From Luteimonas rhizosphaericola (lineage in GTDB: Bacteria > Pseudomonadota > Gammaproteobacteria > Xanthomonadales > Xanthomonadaceae): DNA of 64,000 nucleotides. Each line of letters begins with the position of its first letter. Position 1 is the first letter of the stretch. The stretch lies in assembly GCF_029888045.1 (NCBI RefSeq), contig NZ_JARXRN010000015.1:1-64000 (forward strand), written 5' to 3'. The notes under the pieces are model-generated. The model did no database searches and was not told where the DNA came from. It was given only the letters and a program-made list of their open reading frames with translations. The position numbers and the translations under genes are program-made. This document shows positions 1 to 7,950 of the stretch, in pieces.

Positions 1-1
1 C

Positions 2-151
2 GCCAGGATGTCCGGCCTGCCGCAGCGCGGCAGGCGTTCGCCGCCATGCGAGGCGGTGCCTCGCAAGCAATGGCGGCTCACCCTCAGCAAGCTCGGCGTG
101 CGCGACCGCACCCGGGCCGTGCTCAAGGCGTTCGAGCTGCAGCTCGTCTGA
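2..151 (+). pseudogene. C-terminal remnant of a LuxR-type HTH regulator, cut by window start
   Basis: The frame is open from base 2 to the TGA at 149-151. Its last ~20 residues (SKLGVRDRTRAVLKAFELQLV) look like the end of a LuxR/GerE helix-turn-helix: recognition-helix tail, then the GVRDRTRAV turn. The residues before it (RRSPPCEAVPRKQWRLT) do not look like the expected recognition helix, so this may be a decayed gene rather than the end of an intact one. A second, poorer copy lies ~152 bp downstream. It could also be the real end of a divergent regulator whose body lies outside the window. Confidence 0.4.
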
Positions 152-180
152 GGGACAGTACGCACGTCCCGCCGGAGCAC

Positions 181-287
181 GGCGGGCGTTCCCGGGCAGC
201 GCGAGCCGGTGTCTCGCAAGCGCTCCCGGCTTACCCGGTCCGAGCCCGGTGCGCGCAGGCGCACCCGGGTCGTGTTCGAGGCCTTCG
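181..287 (+). repeat. Degenerate second copy of the LuxR-type tail
   Basis: Bases 181-287 align with 29-134 almost end to end with about one single-base indel. Shared blocks include GGTG(C/T)CTCGCAAGC and CGCACCCGGG(C/T)CGTG. In the homologous frame this copy reads RKRSRLTRSEPGARRRTRVVFEAFG against RKQWRLTLSKLGVRDRTRAVLKAFE, so the relation shows at protein level too. It lacks the stop at the equivalent place and runs on without resembling a protein. This is a decayed tandem duplication. The rest of 152-494 holds no gene I can support. Confidence 0.5.
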
Positions 288-494
288 GACCGCACCCGGG
301 GTGGGCAGATGCCGGGCGCATCCCGCACGGGGCCGCCATACCTGGCGTGAAGGCCCGGTGCATCCCGATGCGCGGTCCATCCGTCGTCGCCGGCCTGCGG
401 TTGCAACATTTCCGACTCGCCCCGCGCCCGGCAATCTTGCTACGATTGGCCACTTGCGCCTGCGCAGGCAGGAAATGGTCCCGGAGAACCCTGA

Positions 495-1664
495 ATGACC
501 CGTTTGCTCGAGATCCTGATTTCAACGGCGATCGTCGCCGTGCTGTTCGTGCTCGTCGCCCTGTTCCTGCCCTCGAACCGCACGATCACCGAACAGATCG
601 AGACCAACCGGCGCCAGTCGATCGTCTTCGATACCCTCAACAGCCTGCGCCGCTTCGGCGACTGGAACGCGCTGCCGATGCGCGACCCGGCCGTGAGCAT
701 GGAGCTGTCCGGCCCCGAGTCGGGCGTGGGCGCCCGCCTGGACTACGAGTCCGATGAGCGTTCGCTGGGCAGCGGCAGCTGGGAGATCATCGAGTCCGAT
801 CCGGACACCCGCGTGCTGTACGCGCTGGAGACCCCGGACCGCGGCACGAACAAGCGCATGGAGTTCCAGCTGACCCCGACCGGCCGGGGCGGGCGCAACA
901 TGGAGATCACCCAGACCTACAGCGTCGACTACGGCTGGAACCTGCTGGGCCGTTATGCAGGCCTGTACGTGCGTGGCCACGTCGGCGAGGACATGAAGCT
1001 GGGCCTGTCCAAGCTCGCCAGCATGCTGGCCGCGGTTCCGAACGTGGACTACCGCGCCGACGGCGTGCGCCTGACCGACCTGGGCGTGGTCGATCGGCCC
1101 GCGGAGAACCTGCTGTCGGTCTCGGCCGGCGCGGTCGAGCGCAACAACGAGCTCATCAAGGCCTCGATGAAGGCCAATAGCGAGTGGATCAAGCGCACGA
1201 TGGATGCGAACGATCTGGAGCCCGCCGGCCCCCTGCGCATCGTCTCCACCGAGCTGGGCCGCGAGAACTACACCTTCGACGTGGTGCAGCCGGTGCGCCG
1301 CAAGGGCGCCGGTGGCGCCGACGAGGACGCGGGCAGCGACGAGGCCGAGGGCGAGCAGGGCGAAGGCGAAGAGAACGCGCCGGCCGTCGCGCAGGCGCCG
1401 ATGGTCGACGAGGGCGAGCTGGAGGTCGAGATTCCCGACGGCGCGCCGGTCGAGTACGTCCGCGTCGAGGCCGGCAAGGCGGCCCGTGGCGTGTACAGCG
1501 GCTACATGGCCGAGCTCGAGAACGTGCGCAATGCCGTCCGCGCCTGGGCGCTGACCCACGGCTACGAAGTCACCGACCGTCCGTTCGAGTACTACAACAA
1601 CGGCATCGACCAGGCCTTCACCGAGAACGGCGAGTTCGAGGTGTTCTGGAGGCTGAAGGAATAG
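495..1664 (+). CDS. Membrane-anchored SRPBCC (polyketide cyclase-like) protein
   Basis: This 389-residue protein has one N-terminal membrane segment (about residues 5-26). A domain follows that opens with RRQSIVFDTLNSLRRFGDWNAL, typical of SRPBCC/START-like proteins, which form a hydrophobic ligand pocket. Residues ~272-301 are an acidic Gly/Glu/Asp linker. The last ~85 residues (YVRVEAGKAARGVYSGYMAELENVRNAV...FEVFWRLKE) resemble the GyrI-like effector-binding fold. ATG at 495 is preceded by a GGAGAA Shine-Dalgarno. The ligand is unknown. The protein probably faces the periplasm or sits on the inner face of the membrane. A hairpin just downstream suggests a single-gene unit. Confidence 0.75.
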   Translation: MTRLLEILISTAIVAVLFVLVALFLPSNRTITEQIETNRRQSIVFDTLNSLRRFGDWNALPMRDPAVSMELSGPESGVGARLDYESDERSLGSGSWEIIESDPDTRVLYALETPDRGTNKRMEFQLTPTGRGGRNMEITQTYSVDYGWNLLGRYAGLYVRGHVGEDMKLGLSKLASMLAAVPNVDYRADGVRLTDLGVVDRPAENLLSVSAGAVERNNELIKASMKANSEWIKRTMDANDLEPAGPLRIVSTELGRENYTFDVVQPVRRKGAGGADEDAGSDEAEGEQGEGEENAPAVAQAPMVDEGELEVEIPDGAPVEYVRVEAGKAARGVYSGYMAELENVRNAVRAWALTHGYEVTDRPFEYYNNGIDQAFTENGEFEVFWRLKE

Positions 1665-1694
1665 GCCCGGTTAGGCCGACGCCGTCCACCGCCG

Positions 1695-1721
1695 CGCGCC
1701 GCATCCCCCGGATGCGGCGCG
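1695..1721 (+). terminator. Hairpin after the SRPBCC gene
   Basis: Perfect 11-bp stem (CGCGCCGCATC / GATGCGGCGCG) with a 5-base loop, 31 bp after the stop codon. It is followed by a weak TTGCG rather than a T-run, so termination strength is uncertain. Confidence 0.5.
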
Positions 1722-1740
1722 TTGCGTTCGGGGGGACGGG

Positions 1741-2109
1741 GTGAGCGCCGGGCCCCCGGCGATGCGCGGCGCGCCCGCGCTGCAGGCCGCTGGCGCGCTG
1801 CTTGCCGGTCTGGGCGTGGCGCTGTCGGCCTATGCGGCGCACGGTGCGGACGCCGCCGTCCGCGCCACGCTCCAGACCGCCGCCCTGCACGCCTTCGGAC
1901 ACGGCGTGGCGCTGGCCGCACTCGGCCGGGGCCCGCTCACCCGACTCGCGCGGGTGGCCCTGGTCCTGCTGCTGGCGGGCAGCGCGCTGTTCGCCGGTGC
2001 GCTGGCGTGGAAGTCGCTTGCAGGCGGCTCGTCCGCGGCCGCACCGTTCGGCGGTGGCCTGGTACTGGTCGGCTGGCTGCTGTACGCGGTCGCCGCGCTG
2101 CGGGACTGA
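1741..2109 (+). CDS. DUF423 family small membrane protein (YgdD-like)
   Basis: A 122-residue protein with four hydrophobic segments. Features typical of DUF423 include the N-terminal LGVALSAYAAHG, then a segment with ALHAFGHGVALAALG, and a C-terminal ...GGGLVLVGWLLYAVAALRD. The family sits in the inner membrane and its function is not established. The first in-frame start is GTG at 1741. The stop lies 3 bp before the next gene's ATG, so it is probably co-transcribed with the downstream DNA glycosylase. Confidence 0.8.
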   Translation: MSAGPPAMRGAPALQAAGALLAGLGVALSAYAAHGADAAVRATLQTAALHAFGHGVALAALGRGPLTRLARVALVLLLAGSALFAGALAWKSLAGGSSAAAPFGGGLVLVGWLLYAVAALRD

Positions 2110-2112
2110 GCG

Positions 2113-2787
2113 ATGCCGCGGTACGCGCGCGGATTCGACACGACGGTGGCGTTCGACCACCTGCACCGTCGCGACCGGCGGCTCGCCAGCTGGATGCGGC
2201 GGCTGGGTCCGATCGGGCCGGAGCCCCGCTGGCGCAAGCCCTTCGACCCGGTGGACGCGCTGGTCCGCGCGATCCTGTTCCAGCAGCTCAGCGGCAAGGC
2301 CGCGTCGACGATCGTCGGCCGGGTGGAGGCGGCGATCGGCAGCCGCCGCCTGCATGCCGCGACCCTGGGCCGGATCGACGATGCGGCGCTGCGCGCCTGC
2401 GGGGTGTCGGGCAACAAGGCGCTCGCGCTGCGCGATCTGGCCGCGCGTGAGGCCCGGGGCGAGATCCCGACACTGCGGCAGATGGCCGGCATGCACGCCG
2501 ACGAGATCGTCGCCGCGCTGGTGCCGATCCGCGGCATCGGTCGCTGGACGGTGGAGATGATGCTGATGTTCCGGCTCGGGCGCCCGGACGTGCTGCCGGC
2601 CGACGACCTGGGCCTCCGCAAGGGCGCGCAGCGTGTCGATCGCCTGGCGGCCATGCCCACGCCGAAGGAACTGGCCGCGCGCGGCGAGCGCTGGGGCCCG
2701 TACCGCACCTACGCCGGCCTGTACCTGTGGCGCATCGCGGATTCCACGGATCAGGTGGGCAAGCCGACGAACCGGTCGCAGGACTAG
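2113..2787 (+). CDS. AlkA-like DNA-3-methyladenine glycosylase
   Basis: A 224-residue helix-hairpin-helix DNA glycosylase that removes alkylated purines in base excision repair. Visible motifs: DPVDALVRAILFQQLSGKAAS near residue 38, the HhH GIGRWTVEMMLMFRLGRPDV around residues 138-157, and the catalytic aspartate in LPADDLGLRKG. It lacks the N-terminal ~90-residue domain of E. coli AlkA, as many bacterial 3-methyladenine glycosylase II proteins do. It lies 3 bp after the DUF423 gene and is probably translated from the same message. Confidence 0.9.
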   Translation: MPRYARGFDTTVAFDHLHRRDRRLASWMRRLGPIGPEPRWRKPFDPVDALVRAILFQQLSGKAASTIVGRVEAAIGSRRLHAATLGRIDDAALRACGVSGNKALALRDLAAREARGEIPTLRQMAGMHADEIVAALVPIRGIGRWTVEMMLMFRLGRPDVLPADDLGLRKGAQRVDRLAAMPTPKELAARGERWGPYRTYAGLYLWRIADSTDQVGKPTNRSQD

Positions 2788-3025
2788 ACCGGTCGCCTGG
2801 CGCCTGCGCCGCGGACCTGCCCGGTGCTGTCGAGCACGCGCCGGACCCCAGGCGCGTCGAACGGCATGGCCTCAGTCCAGCGGCAGTGCAGCCGGTTGGA
2901 TGGGGGAGTGTGTCGACCGACGCCATCCGCGCCGGATGGTCAACCGGTCCCCGCTGGTACAGGCGCGCCGGAACACCGCACGACGGCGCACGCATCCGGC
3001 GCGGCTTCAGTCGCTGCGACCCGTC

Positions 3026-3823
3026 TCAGTCGGTGTCGGCGTAGCGCCAGTGCCAGGGTTCGTAGACGATGCCGTGGGGATTTCCACGCGGATAGCTCAT
3101 GCCGAAGCCGTGCGCCGCGGCGTGCGCGGTGAGCCAGGCGAACGCGTCGGTCTGCTCGAAGGATTCTTCCGCCGGCGGCTCGCCGGGCGCGCCGATATCC
3201 AGCGCCAACCCGCCGTGGTGTTCGCTGAAACCGGGCGCGGCATTGACCGCGAGGATCGCGTCCACCGCCTGGCCCCGCGCGCGCTTGCGCTCGAAGATCG
3301 CCAGCTGGTAGTCGTGGCTGCGGTAGCCGGAGATGGCCTCGAGCACGATGCCTTCGCCCGCAGCCGCCTCGCGCATGCGCTGCCAAGCGCGCCCGGCGCC
3401 GCGGCGCAGCCACAGCGGCCGTCGATAGCGGTCGACGCCGGCCAGCGTCAGCGCGGCAGGCTCGGGTACCAGCGCCAGGCCGCTGCGGCGCGCGTAGGCG
3501 TCGGCGTCGATCCCCAGCGACTGCAGCCGTGCCTCGACCCGTGATGGCGGCAGTGTGCGGGCGTCGGCATGGGACGGCGGCAGCGGGGCATCGAGCAGGT
3601 CCAGCGCCTCGTCGATGCCGGGCTCGCGCGCCAGTCGCGGCACCAGCGGCATCAGCCCACTGTCCAGTACCGCGGCGAGATAGTGGCCGTCGCGTTTGCG
3701 CCGCAGGACGCGGCGCGATCGCGCCAGGACCCGGGCGTCGGCACTGGCGCGCGCGCGCAGCAGCCAGGCCGGCCAGAGTTCGATCTCGGCGCTGTTGAGT
3801 AGGGTCCGGGGACGCGGTTGCAT
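3026..3823 (-). CDS. M15 family D-alanyl-D-alanine carboxypeptidase (VanY/DacB-like)
   Basis: A 265-residue protein whose C-terminal half carries the zinc peptidase signature of family M15: an SxHxxGxAxD motif (SEHHGGLALDIG) and the distal EPWHWRY with the third ligand. GYRSHDYQLAIF precedes it, as in VanY-type enzymes that trim the terminal D-Ala of peptidoglycan stem peptides. The N-terminal half (residues 1-120) is Arg-rich and not recognised. I chose the ATG at 3823; a start 32 codons upstream is possible but adds low-quality sequence. No signal peptide is visible from this start, so export is unclear. Confidence 0.85.
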   Translation of the reverse strand: MQPRPRTLLNSAEIELWPAWLLRARASADARVLARSRRVLRRKRDGHYLAAVLDSGLMPLVPRLAREPGIDEALDLLDAPLPPSHADARTLPPSRVEARLQSLGIDADAYARRSGLALVPEPAALTLAGVDRYRRPLWLRRGAGRAWQRMREAAAGEGIVLEAISGYRSHDYQLAIFERKRARGQAVDAILAVNAAPGFSEHHGGLALDIGAPGEPPAEESFEQTDAFAWLTAHAAAHGFGMSYPRGNPHGIVYEPWHWRYADTD

Positions 3824-4082
3824 GGGGCGCAGCTTATCGGCGTGGCCCGGCGCCCGCCATGGCGGGGATTGCCGCACGTCGATGCGGCCGGCTCCGGTTG
3901 CTGGACCGGAATGCTGCACGTGCGGGTGCGACGTGGCGAGCGTTGCGCCCCGTCAGCGCGACGGCGCGCGCCTGTAGTGGATCTTGTCGCGGCGACCGCG
4001 GTCGGGTGGCATCGGCGGCGGGCGGCCGCTTGCCGCCCGAGGCCGGGACTGCTGCCGCGCGCCATGACGCGGCCGCGCGGTG

Positions 4083-4499
4083 CTACCGCGGGCCGCCGCC
4101 GGCCGGGACGAAATGCAGGCCGCCGACCTTGCCCTCGGCGTCGATCGCCACCGTGGCGTCCAGGTCGACCTGTTCGCGCTCGATGCGGAAGATCACCACG
4201 GTGTAGCCATCCTGGCGGACCACCCGAGGTTCGCTGCGCGCCGAGACCGGCCCGGCGGCCTCGATCTGGCGCTGGACGTCGGCCAGCTTTCCGGCATCGA
4301 GCGCGCCCTGCATCTGGGCGTTGAACGTCGCGGCGACGCCATCGAAATCGCCGGCGTCCATCCGGTCGAGCACGTCGCTGGCCAGTGCCACGGCGCCGGC
4401 GTCGGCCTCGGTCGGCGGGTCCTGCGACAGTGCGGGTGCGGCCCAGGCCATGGCCAGCACCAGGGCGAATGCGGAGGAGATGCGGCGAAAACGGTTCAT
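4083..4499 (-). CDS. Secreted DUF3887-like small protein
   Basis: A 138-residue protein with a clear signal peptide (MNRFRRISSAFALVLAMAWAAPALS, cleavage near residue 25). The mature part has a helical start (ALASDVLDRMDAGDFDGVAATFNAQM) and beta strands (GYTVVIFRIEREQVDLDATVAIDAEGKVGGLHFVP), the layout of DUF3887, a cystatin-like fold fused to some hydrolases. Its function is unknown and it is probably periplasmic. It starts 1 bp after the stop of the small cytosolic gene upstream, so the two form one transcript. Confidence 0.7.
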   Translation of the reverse strand: MNRFRRISSAFALVLAMAWAAPALSQDPPTEADAGAVALASDVLDRMDAGDFDGVAATFNAQMQGALDAGKLADVQRQIEAAGPVSARSEPRVVRQDGYTVVIFRIEREQVDLDATVAIDAEGKVGGLHFVPAGGGPR

Positions 4500-4500
4500 G

Positions 4501-4671
4501 TCATTGCTCCTTCTTGAGGTACAGGCGCACGGCCACGCCGTTGGGCGTGACCGATACGAGTTCCCAGCCCTGGGCGCCGAGCTGGACCAGCTTCTCCTCG
4601 ATCACCGACGCCCGCAGGCCGAGGAAGGCGGGCTTCAGTTCGACGATCTTGTACTGCCAACGCTTGCTCAT
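4501..4671 (-). CDS. DUF4177-like small protein
   Basis: A 56-residue protein, MSKRWQYKIVELKP...EEKLVQLGAQGWELVSVTPNGVAVRLYLKKEQ. The pattern WEYKVVxL...LNxLGxxGWELVxV...xxLKR is the DUF4177 signature, a small alpha/beta protein of unknown role. The ATG at 4671 has AAGGGAG 8-9 bp upstream on the minus strand, which decides it over the longer frame. It is first in a two-gene unit with the secreted DUF3887-like protein. The 204 bp upstream of it hold no other gene. Confidence 0.8.
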   Translation of the reverse strand: MSKRWQYKIVELKPAFLGLRASVIEEKLVQLGAQGWELVSVTPNGVAVRLYLKKEQ

Positions 4672-4875
4672 GCACGGACTCCCTTGAGGCGAAGGGCGGA
4701 ATCGGGAAACGCGGCGCCGCGCGCGAGCACCACGGTGATGCGGCAGCAGTGGGGACGCGGGCGCCGGGACGCATGTGACCGCGGCCTTGCGCATCCCATT
4801 GCCAGGATGCCGGTGGCAGCCGGGCCCGCCCGTGATGGCGCCGGCCCGCGACGGACCTGGCAGCGGGGACGACGG

Positions 4876-5058
4876 TCATGGCGGGGCGTCGTGCTCCGGG
4901 GACGGATCCCGCGGCAGCCGACCGGCCTTGCGCAGCGCATCGCGCAGCACGTATTCGATCTGCGCGTTGAGGCTGCGCAGTTCGTCGTCGGCCCACTTCT
5001 GCGTCGCCGCGAGCACGTCGGCGCCGATGCGCAACGGATAGGCCTTCTTCTCGGCCAT
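4876..5058 (-). CDS. Arc-type ribbon-helix-helix DNA-binding protein
   Basis: A 60-residue protein. KKAYPLRI at the N-terminus is the DNA-contacting beta strand. Helix A (ADVLAATQKWADDE) and helix B (SLNAQIEYVLRDALRKAGR) complete the ribbon-helix-helix fold of Arc/MetJ regulators, which bind as dimers to short repeated half-sites. The start codon overlaps the preceding gene's stop (ATGA at 5055-5058), so it is the last gene of the SPFH cassette. Inference: it autoregulates the cassette through the paired TTGATATCAA sites at 6430-6450. An antitoxin role is conceivable, but no toxin-like neighbour is visible. Confidence 0.85.
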   Translation of the reverse strand: MAEKKAYPLRIGADVLAATQKWADDELRSLNAQIEYVLRDALRKAGRLPRDPSPEHDAPP

Positions 5059-5399
5059 CAGCCGCCGGTCCCGCCGCCGTCGCGGCGCGCGCGGAACACC
5101 GCCACCAGCATCGCGACCGCCAGGCCGTTGACCACCACCACCATCACCGCGGCGAGCGCGAGCACGCGGGCCTGGTCGCCGCCCCAGAGCCCGAGGCCTG
5201 CGGCCATCGCCAGCATCGCGATGCCGACCATCCGCATCAGCCGCGCCAGGCGTCCGTCGAGCGCGCGGCGGCGGCCTTCGGTCATCCCGCGGCTGCCGCC
5301 GGCGACCGGCAGCCGGCCGTCGCCCAGCCAGCCGGCGGCGATGAAGGCGGGCAGGGCCATCAGCGCGAAGACGAGGGCGGCGATGTGGTGCGACTGCAT
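5058..5399 (-). CDS. Small integral membrane protein of the SPFH cassette
   Basis: A 113-residue protein with three hydrophobic stretches: residues 7-23, about 55-72 and about 77-97. A basic loop ([15 protein letters not shown]) lies between the first and second. It belongs to no family I can name with confidence. It begins 10 bp after the SPFH gene stop and its own stop overlaps the start of the ribbon-helix-helix gene, so the three are translated from one message. Its place next to an SPFH scaffold suggests a membrane partner role, which is inference only. Confidence 0.75.
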   Translation of the reverse strand: MQSHHIAALVFALMALPAFIAAGWLGDGRLPVAGGSRGMTEGRRRALDGRLARLMRMVGIAMLAMAAGLGLWGGDQARVLALAAVMVVVVNGLAVAMLVAVFRARRDGGGTGG

Positions 5400-5409
5400 G
5401 GCCGCCCGG

Positions 5410-6258
5410 TCAGTACAGCGAGCCGGCGTTGACGACCGGCTGGGTGCCGCGGTCGCCGCACAGCACGACCAGCAGGTTGCTCACCATCGCCGCGCGCCGT
5501 TCCTCGTCGAGCTTCACCGTGCCGCTCTTCTCCAGCTCGGCCAGCGCCATTTCCACCATGCCCACCGCGCCGGCGACGATTCGGGTGCGCGCGGCGATCA
5601 CGGCGTTCGCCTGCTGCCGCTGCAGCATCGCGTGGGCGATCTCGGGCGCGTAGGCCAAGTGGCTGATGCGCGCTTCCAGCACGTCCACGCCCGCGGCGGT
5701 GAGGCGTTCGTCGAGCTGCTCCTTGAGCCGGTCGGAGATTTCCGCGGGGTGGCTGCGCAGCGAGATCTGGTCGTCCTCGTGCTGGTCGTAGGGATAGCTG
5801 GTGGCCATCGCGCGCAGCGCGGCTTCGGACTGGATGTGGACGAAGCTCTCGTAGTCGTCGACGTTGAACACCGCCTCGGCCGAGTCGACCACGCGCCACA
5901 CGATCACCGCCGCGATCTCGATCGGCGAGCCGTCGAGTTCGTTGACCTTGAGCTTGCCGCTCTCGAAGTTGCGCACCCGCAGCGACACCTTCTTCTTGCT
6001 GTAGAAGGGGTTGTTCCAGCGCAGGCCGTTCTCCTTCACCGTGCCCACGTACTTGCCGAACAGGCTGACCACCGCGGCCTGGTTGGGTTCGACCATGTAG
6101 GCGCCGAGCATCAGGAACAGCGCCACCGCCGCCAGGCCGATCGCGAGCGCGATCGCGCCGCCGCCCTGCAGGAACAGCCATCCGCACGCGACGAGCGTGG
6201 CCAGCAGCACGAGCAGCACCGGGATGCCGGGCAGCGAACGCATGGGGTTCTCTTTCAT
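5410..6258 (-). CDS. SPFH (stomatin/prohibitin/flotillin) domain membrane protein
   Basis: A 282-residue protein with two N-terminal membrane segments (around residues 8-30 and 33-54). The SPFH domain follows: [68 protein letters not shown], and the C-terminal helices [49 protein letters not shown] proteins form ring-like membrane scaffolds that often control partner proteins or proteases. Two in-frame ATGs occur; GGAG abuts the first (6264) but sits 6 bp before the second (6258), so I use 6258. It lies 14 bp downstream of a 42-aa membrane peptide gene. Confidence 0.88.
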   Translation of the reverse strand: MKENPMRSLPGIPVLLVLLATLVACGWLFLQGGGAIALAIGLAAVALFLMLGAYMVEPNQAAVVSLFGKYVGTVKENGLRWNNPFYSKKKVSLRVRNFESGKLKVNELDGSPIEIAAVIVWRVVDSAEAVFNVDDYESFVHIQSEAALRAMATSYPYDQHEDDQISLRSHPAEISDRLKEQLDERLTAAGVDVLEARISHLAYAPEIAHAMLQRQQANAVIAARTRIVAGAVGMVEMALAELEKSGTVKLDEERRAAMVSNLLVVLCGDRGTQPVVNAGSLY

Positions 6259-6272
6259 GGCCATCTCCGGGG

Positions 6273-6401
6273 TCAGTGGCGGCTGGACAGGACGAGCGCG
6301 CCAGCGAGGGCACCGCAGGCCGAGAGCGCGACCAGGAGCGCGACGATGCGCCCGGCGTGGCGGGGGTGGCGGCGTTCGATCAGGTGGACGATGTGCAGCA
6401 T
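6273..6401 (-). CDS. 42-residue single-span membrane peptide
   Basis: A short gene, ATG at 6401 to TGA at 6273-6275, encoding a His/Arg-rich N-terminus (MLHIVHLIERRHPRHAGR), one hydrophobic segment (IVALLVALSACGALAGALVL) and SSRH. A GGAG lies 8 bp upstream of the ATG on the minus strand, and the promoter at 6430-6459 is directly in front. It is the first gene of the SPFH cassette. No family is recognised; single-span microproteins often modulate a larger membrane partner. The evidence is start, Shine-Dalgarno, hydrophobicity and position, not homology. Confidence 0.6.
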   Translation of the reverse strand: MLHIVHLIERRHPRHAGRIVALLVALSACGALAGALVLSSRH

Positions 6402-6429
6402 GGGCGGCTCCCCGGGGCGGTGGACCTGA

Positions 6430-6459
6430 TTGATATCAATTTGATATCAAAGTTGTCAA
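6430..6459 (-). promoter_or_regulatory. SPFH cassette promoter with two TTGATATCAA operators
   Basis: On the minus strand a perfect -35 TTGACA (6459-6454) is followed after 18 bp by TATCAA (6435-6430). The palindrome TTGATATCAA occurs twice, at 6430-6439 and 6441-6450, so centres are 11 bp apart (about one helical turn) and cover the spacer and -10. The stretch is strikingly AT-rich for this genome. It lies ~30 bp before the first cassette gene. Two in-phase short palindromes are the usual layout for a pair of ribbon-helix-helix dimers, and the last cassette gene encodes such a protein. Confidence 0.7.
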
Positions 6460-6645
6460 GCGTCGGCTTTCCCGACGACGTTCGGCGCAACTCTGGACCC
6501 GCCCGGCGACGGCTTCGGCCGGCGTCGCTGCCCATTCGCGCCGGGGCCACGCAGCCCCGGGCGCCAGCGACGGCCCAAGGCCGCTTCCGCCGGCCCCACG
6601 TGGTCGCTCGCTAGAATGGCCGCCCGTCGTCGAACCGGATGTCCC

Positions 6646-7845
6646 ATGCCCACCCTTGGTACCCCGCTGTCCGCCTCGGCCACCCGCGTACTGCTGCTGG
6701 GCTCCGGCGAGCTGGGCAAGGAGGTCGCGATCGAGCTGCAGCGGCTGGGCGTGGAGGTGATCGCCGCCGACCGCTATGCCGATGCCCCGGCGATGCAGGT
6801 GGCGCATCGCAGCCATGTGCTGGACATGCTCGACCCGGCCGCGCTGGCGGCCCTGATCCGCGAGGAACGGCCGCACCTGGTGGTGCCCGAGATCGAGGCG
6901 ATCCACACCGACACCCTGGTGGCGCTGGAACGCGACCATGGCCAGCGCGTGGTGCCCACCGCCCGCGCGGCGCGCCTGACGATGGACCGCGAGGGCATCC
7001 GCCGGCTCGCGGCCGAGACCCTGGGGTTGCCGACCTCGCCATACCGGTTCGTCGACACCGAAGCCGAGTACCGCGCGGCGGTGGCGGCCATCGGCCTGCC
7101 GTGCGTGGTCAAGCCGGTGATGTCGTCTTCCGGCAAGGGCCAGAGCACGGTGCGCAGCGAGGCGGAGATCGGCCCCGCATGGGACTACGCCCAGACCGGC
7201 GGCCGCGCAGGCGCCGGGCGCTGCATCGTGGAAGGTTTCGTCGACTTCGACTACGAGATCACCCTGCTCACGGTGCGCCATGCAGGCGGCACCGCGTTTT
7301 GCGCGCCGGTGGGCCACCTGCAGCGCGACGGCGACTACCGTGAGAGCTGGCAGCCGCAGCCGATGTCGCCACGTGCGCTGGCGCGTGCTCAGCAGGTCGC
7401 CCGTGCGATCACCGACGATCTGGGCGGATGGGGCGTGTTCGGCGTCGAGCTGTTCGTGAAGGGCGACGAGGTGTGGTTCAGCGAGGTCTCGCCGCGCCCG
7501 CACGACACCGGCCTGGTGACCCTGGTCTCGCAGGACCTGAGCGAATTCGCGCTGCATGCGCGCGCGATCCTCGGCCTGCCGCTGGGCGAGGATGCGGACG
7601 GCTGGATCCCGCTGCGCGGTCCGTCCGCATCCAGCGCGGTGCTCGCGCAGGGCAGCGGCGTGCCGGTGTTCGGCAATCTCGGCGCCGCGCTGCGCGCCCC
7701 GGACACCGCGCTGCGGCTGTTCGGCAAGCCGCGGGTGGAAGGGCAGCGGCGGGTGGGCGTGACCCTTGCGCGCGCCGAATCGGTCGAGGCCGCGCGCGCA
7801 GTCGCGCGCGATGCGACGGCGGCCATTAGCATCGAACTCCAGTAG
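6646..7845 (+). CDS. purT: Formate-dependent phosphoribosylglycinamide formyltransferase (GAR transformylase 2)
   Basis: A 399-residue ATP-grasp enzyme that makes formyl-GAR from GAR, formate and ATP in de novo purine synthesis, folate-independently. Near-invariant PurT sequence is visible throughout: [22 protein letters not shown] at the N-terminus, [48 protein letters not shown] in the ATP-binding region, [16 protein letters not shown], and the C-terminal [21 protein letters not shown] at 6646 gives the usual N-terminus; a start 10 codons upstream is less likely. It is monocistronic by position, with no purine riboswitch or other leader structure recognised. Confidence 0.96.
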   Translation: MPTLGTPLSASATRVLLLGSGELGKEVAIELQRLGVEVIAADRYADAPAMQVAHRSHVLDMLDPAALAALIREERPHLVVPEIEAIHTDTLVALERDHGQRVVPTARAARLTMDREGIRRLAAETLGLPTSPYRFVDTEAEYRAAVAAIGLPCVVKPVMSSSGKGQSTVRSEAEIGPAWDYAQTGGRAGAGRCIVEGFVDFDYEITLLTVRHAGGTAFCAPVGHLQRDGDYRESWQPQPMSPRALARAQQVARAITDDLGGWGVFGVELFVKGDEVWFSEVSPRPHDTGLVTLVSQDLSEFALHARAILGLPLGEDADGWIPLRGPSASSAVLAQGSGVPVFGNLGAALRAPDTALRLFGKPRVEGQRRVGVTLARAESVEAARAVARDATAAISIELQ

Positions 7846-7950
7846 CCGGCCGCGCCGGAGCGTCGCCCGCCGCCGCATCGTGGAAGACACGGCCGCGCGA
7901 CACGGCCGGCGGCAACGGCGCCACGCAGTCACTTTCCCAGGGAGCCAGTC

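Noticed and set aside
4321-6429. 700-codon plus-strand open frame across the small-gene and SPFH region
   Set aside because: It crosses several convincing minus-strand genes with Shine-Dalgarno sites and its translation has no recognisable domain.
6402-6645. Purine riboswitch or PurR-like leader for purT
   Set aside because: No conserved aptamer elements or PUR-box were seen; the AT-rich palindromes belong to the divergent SPFH cassette.
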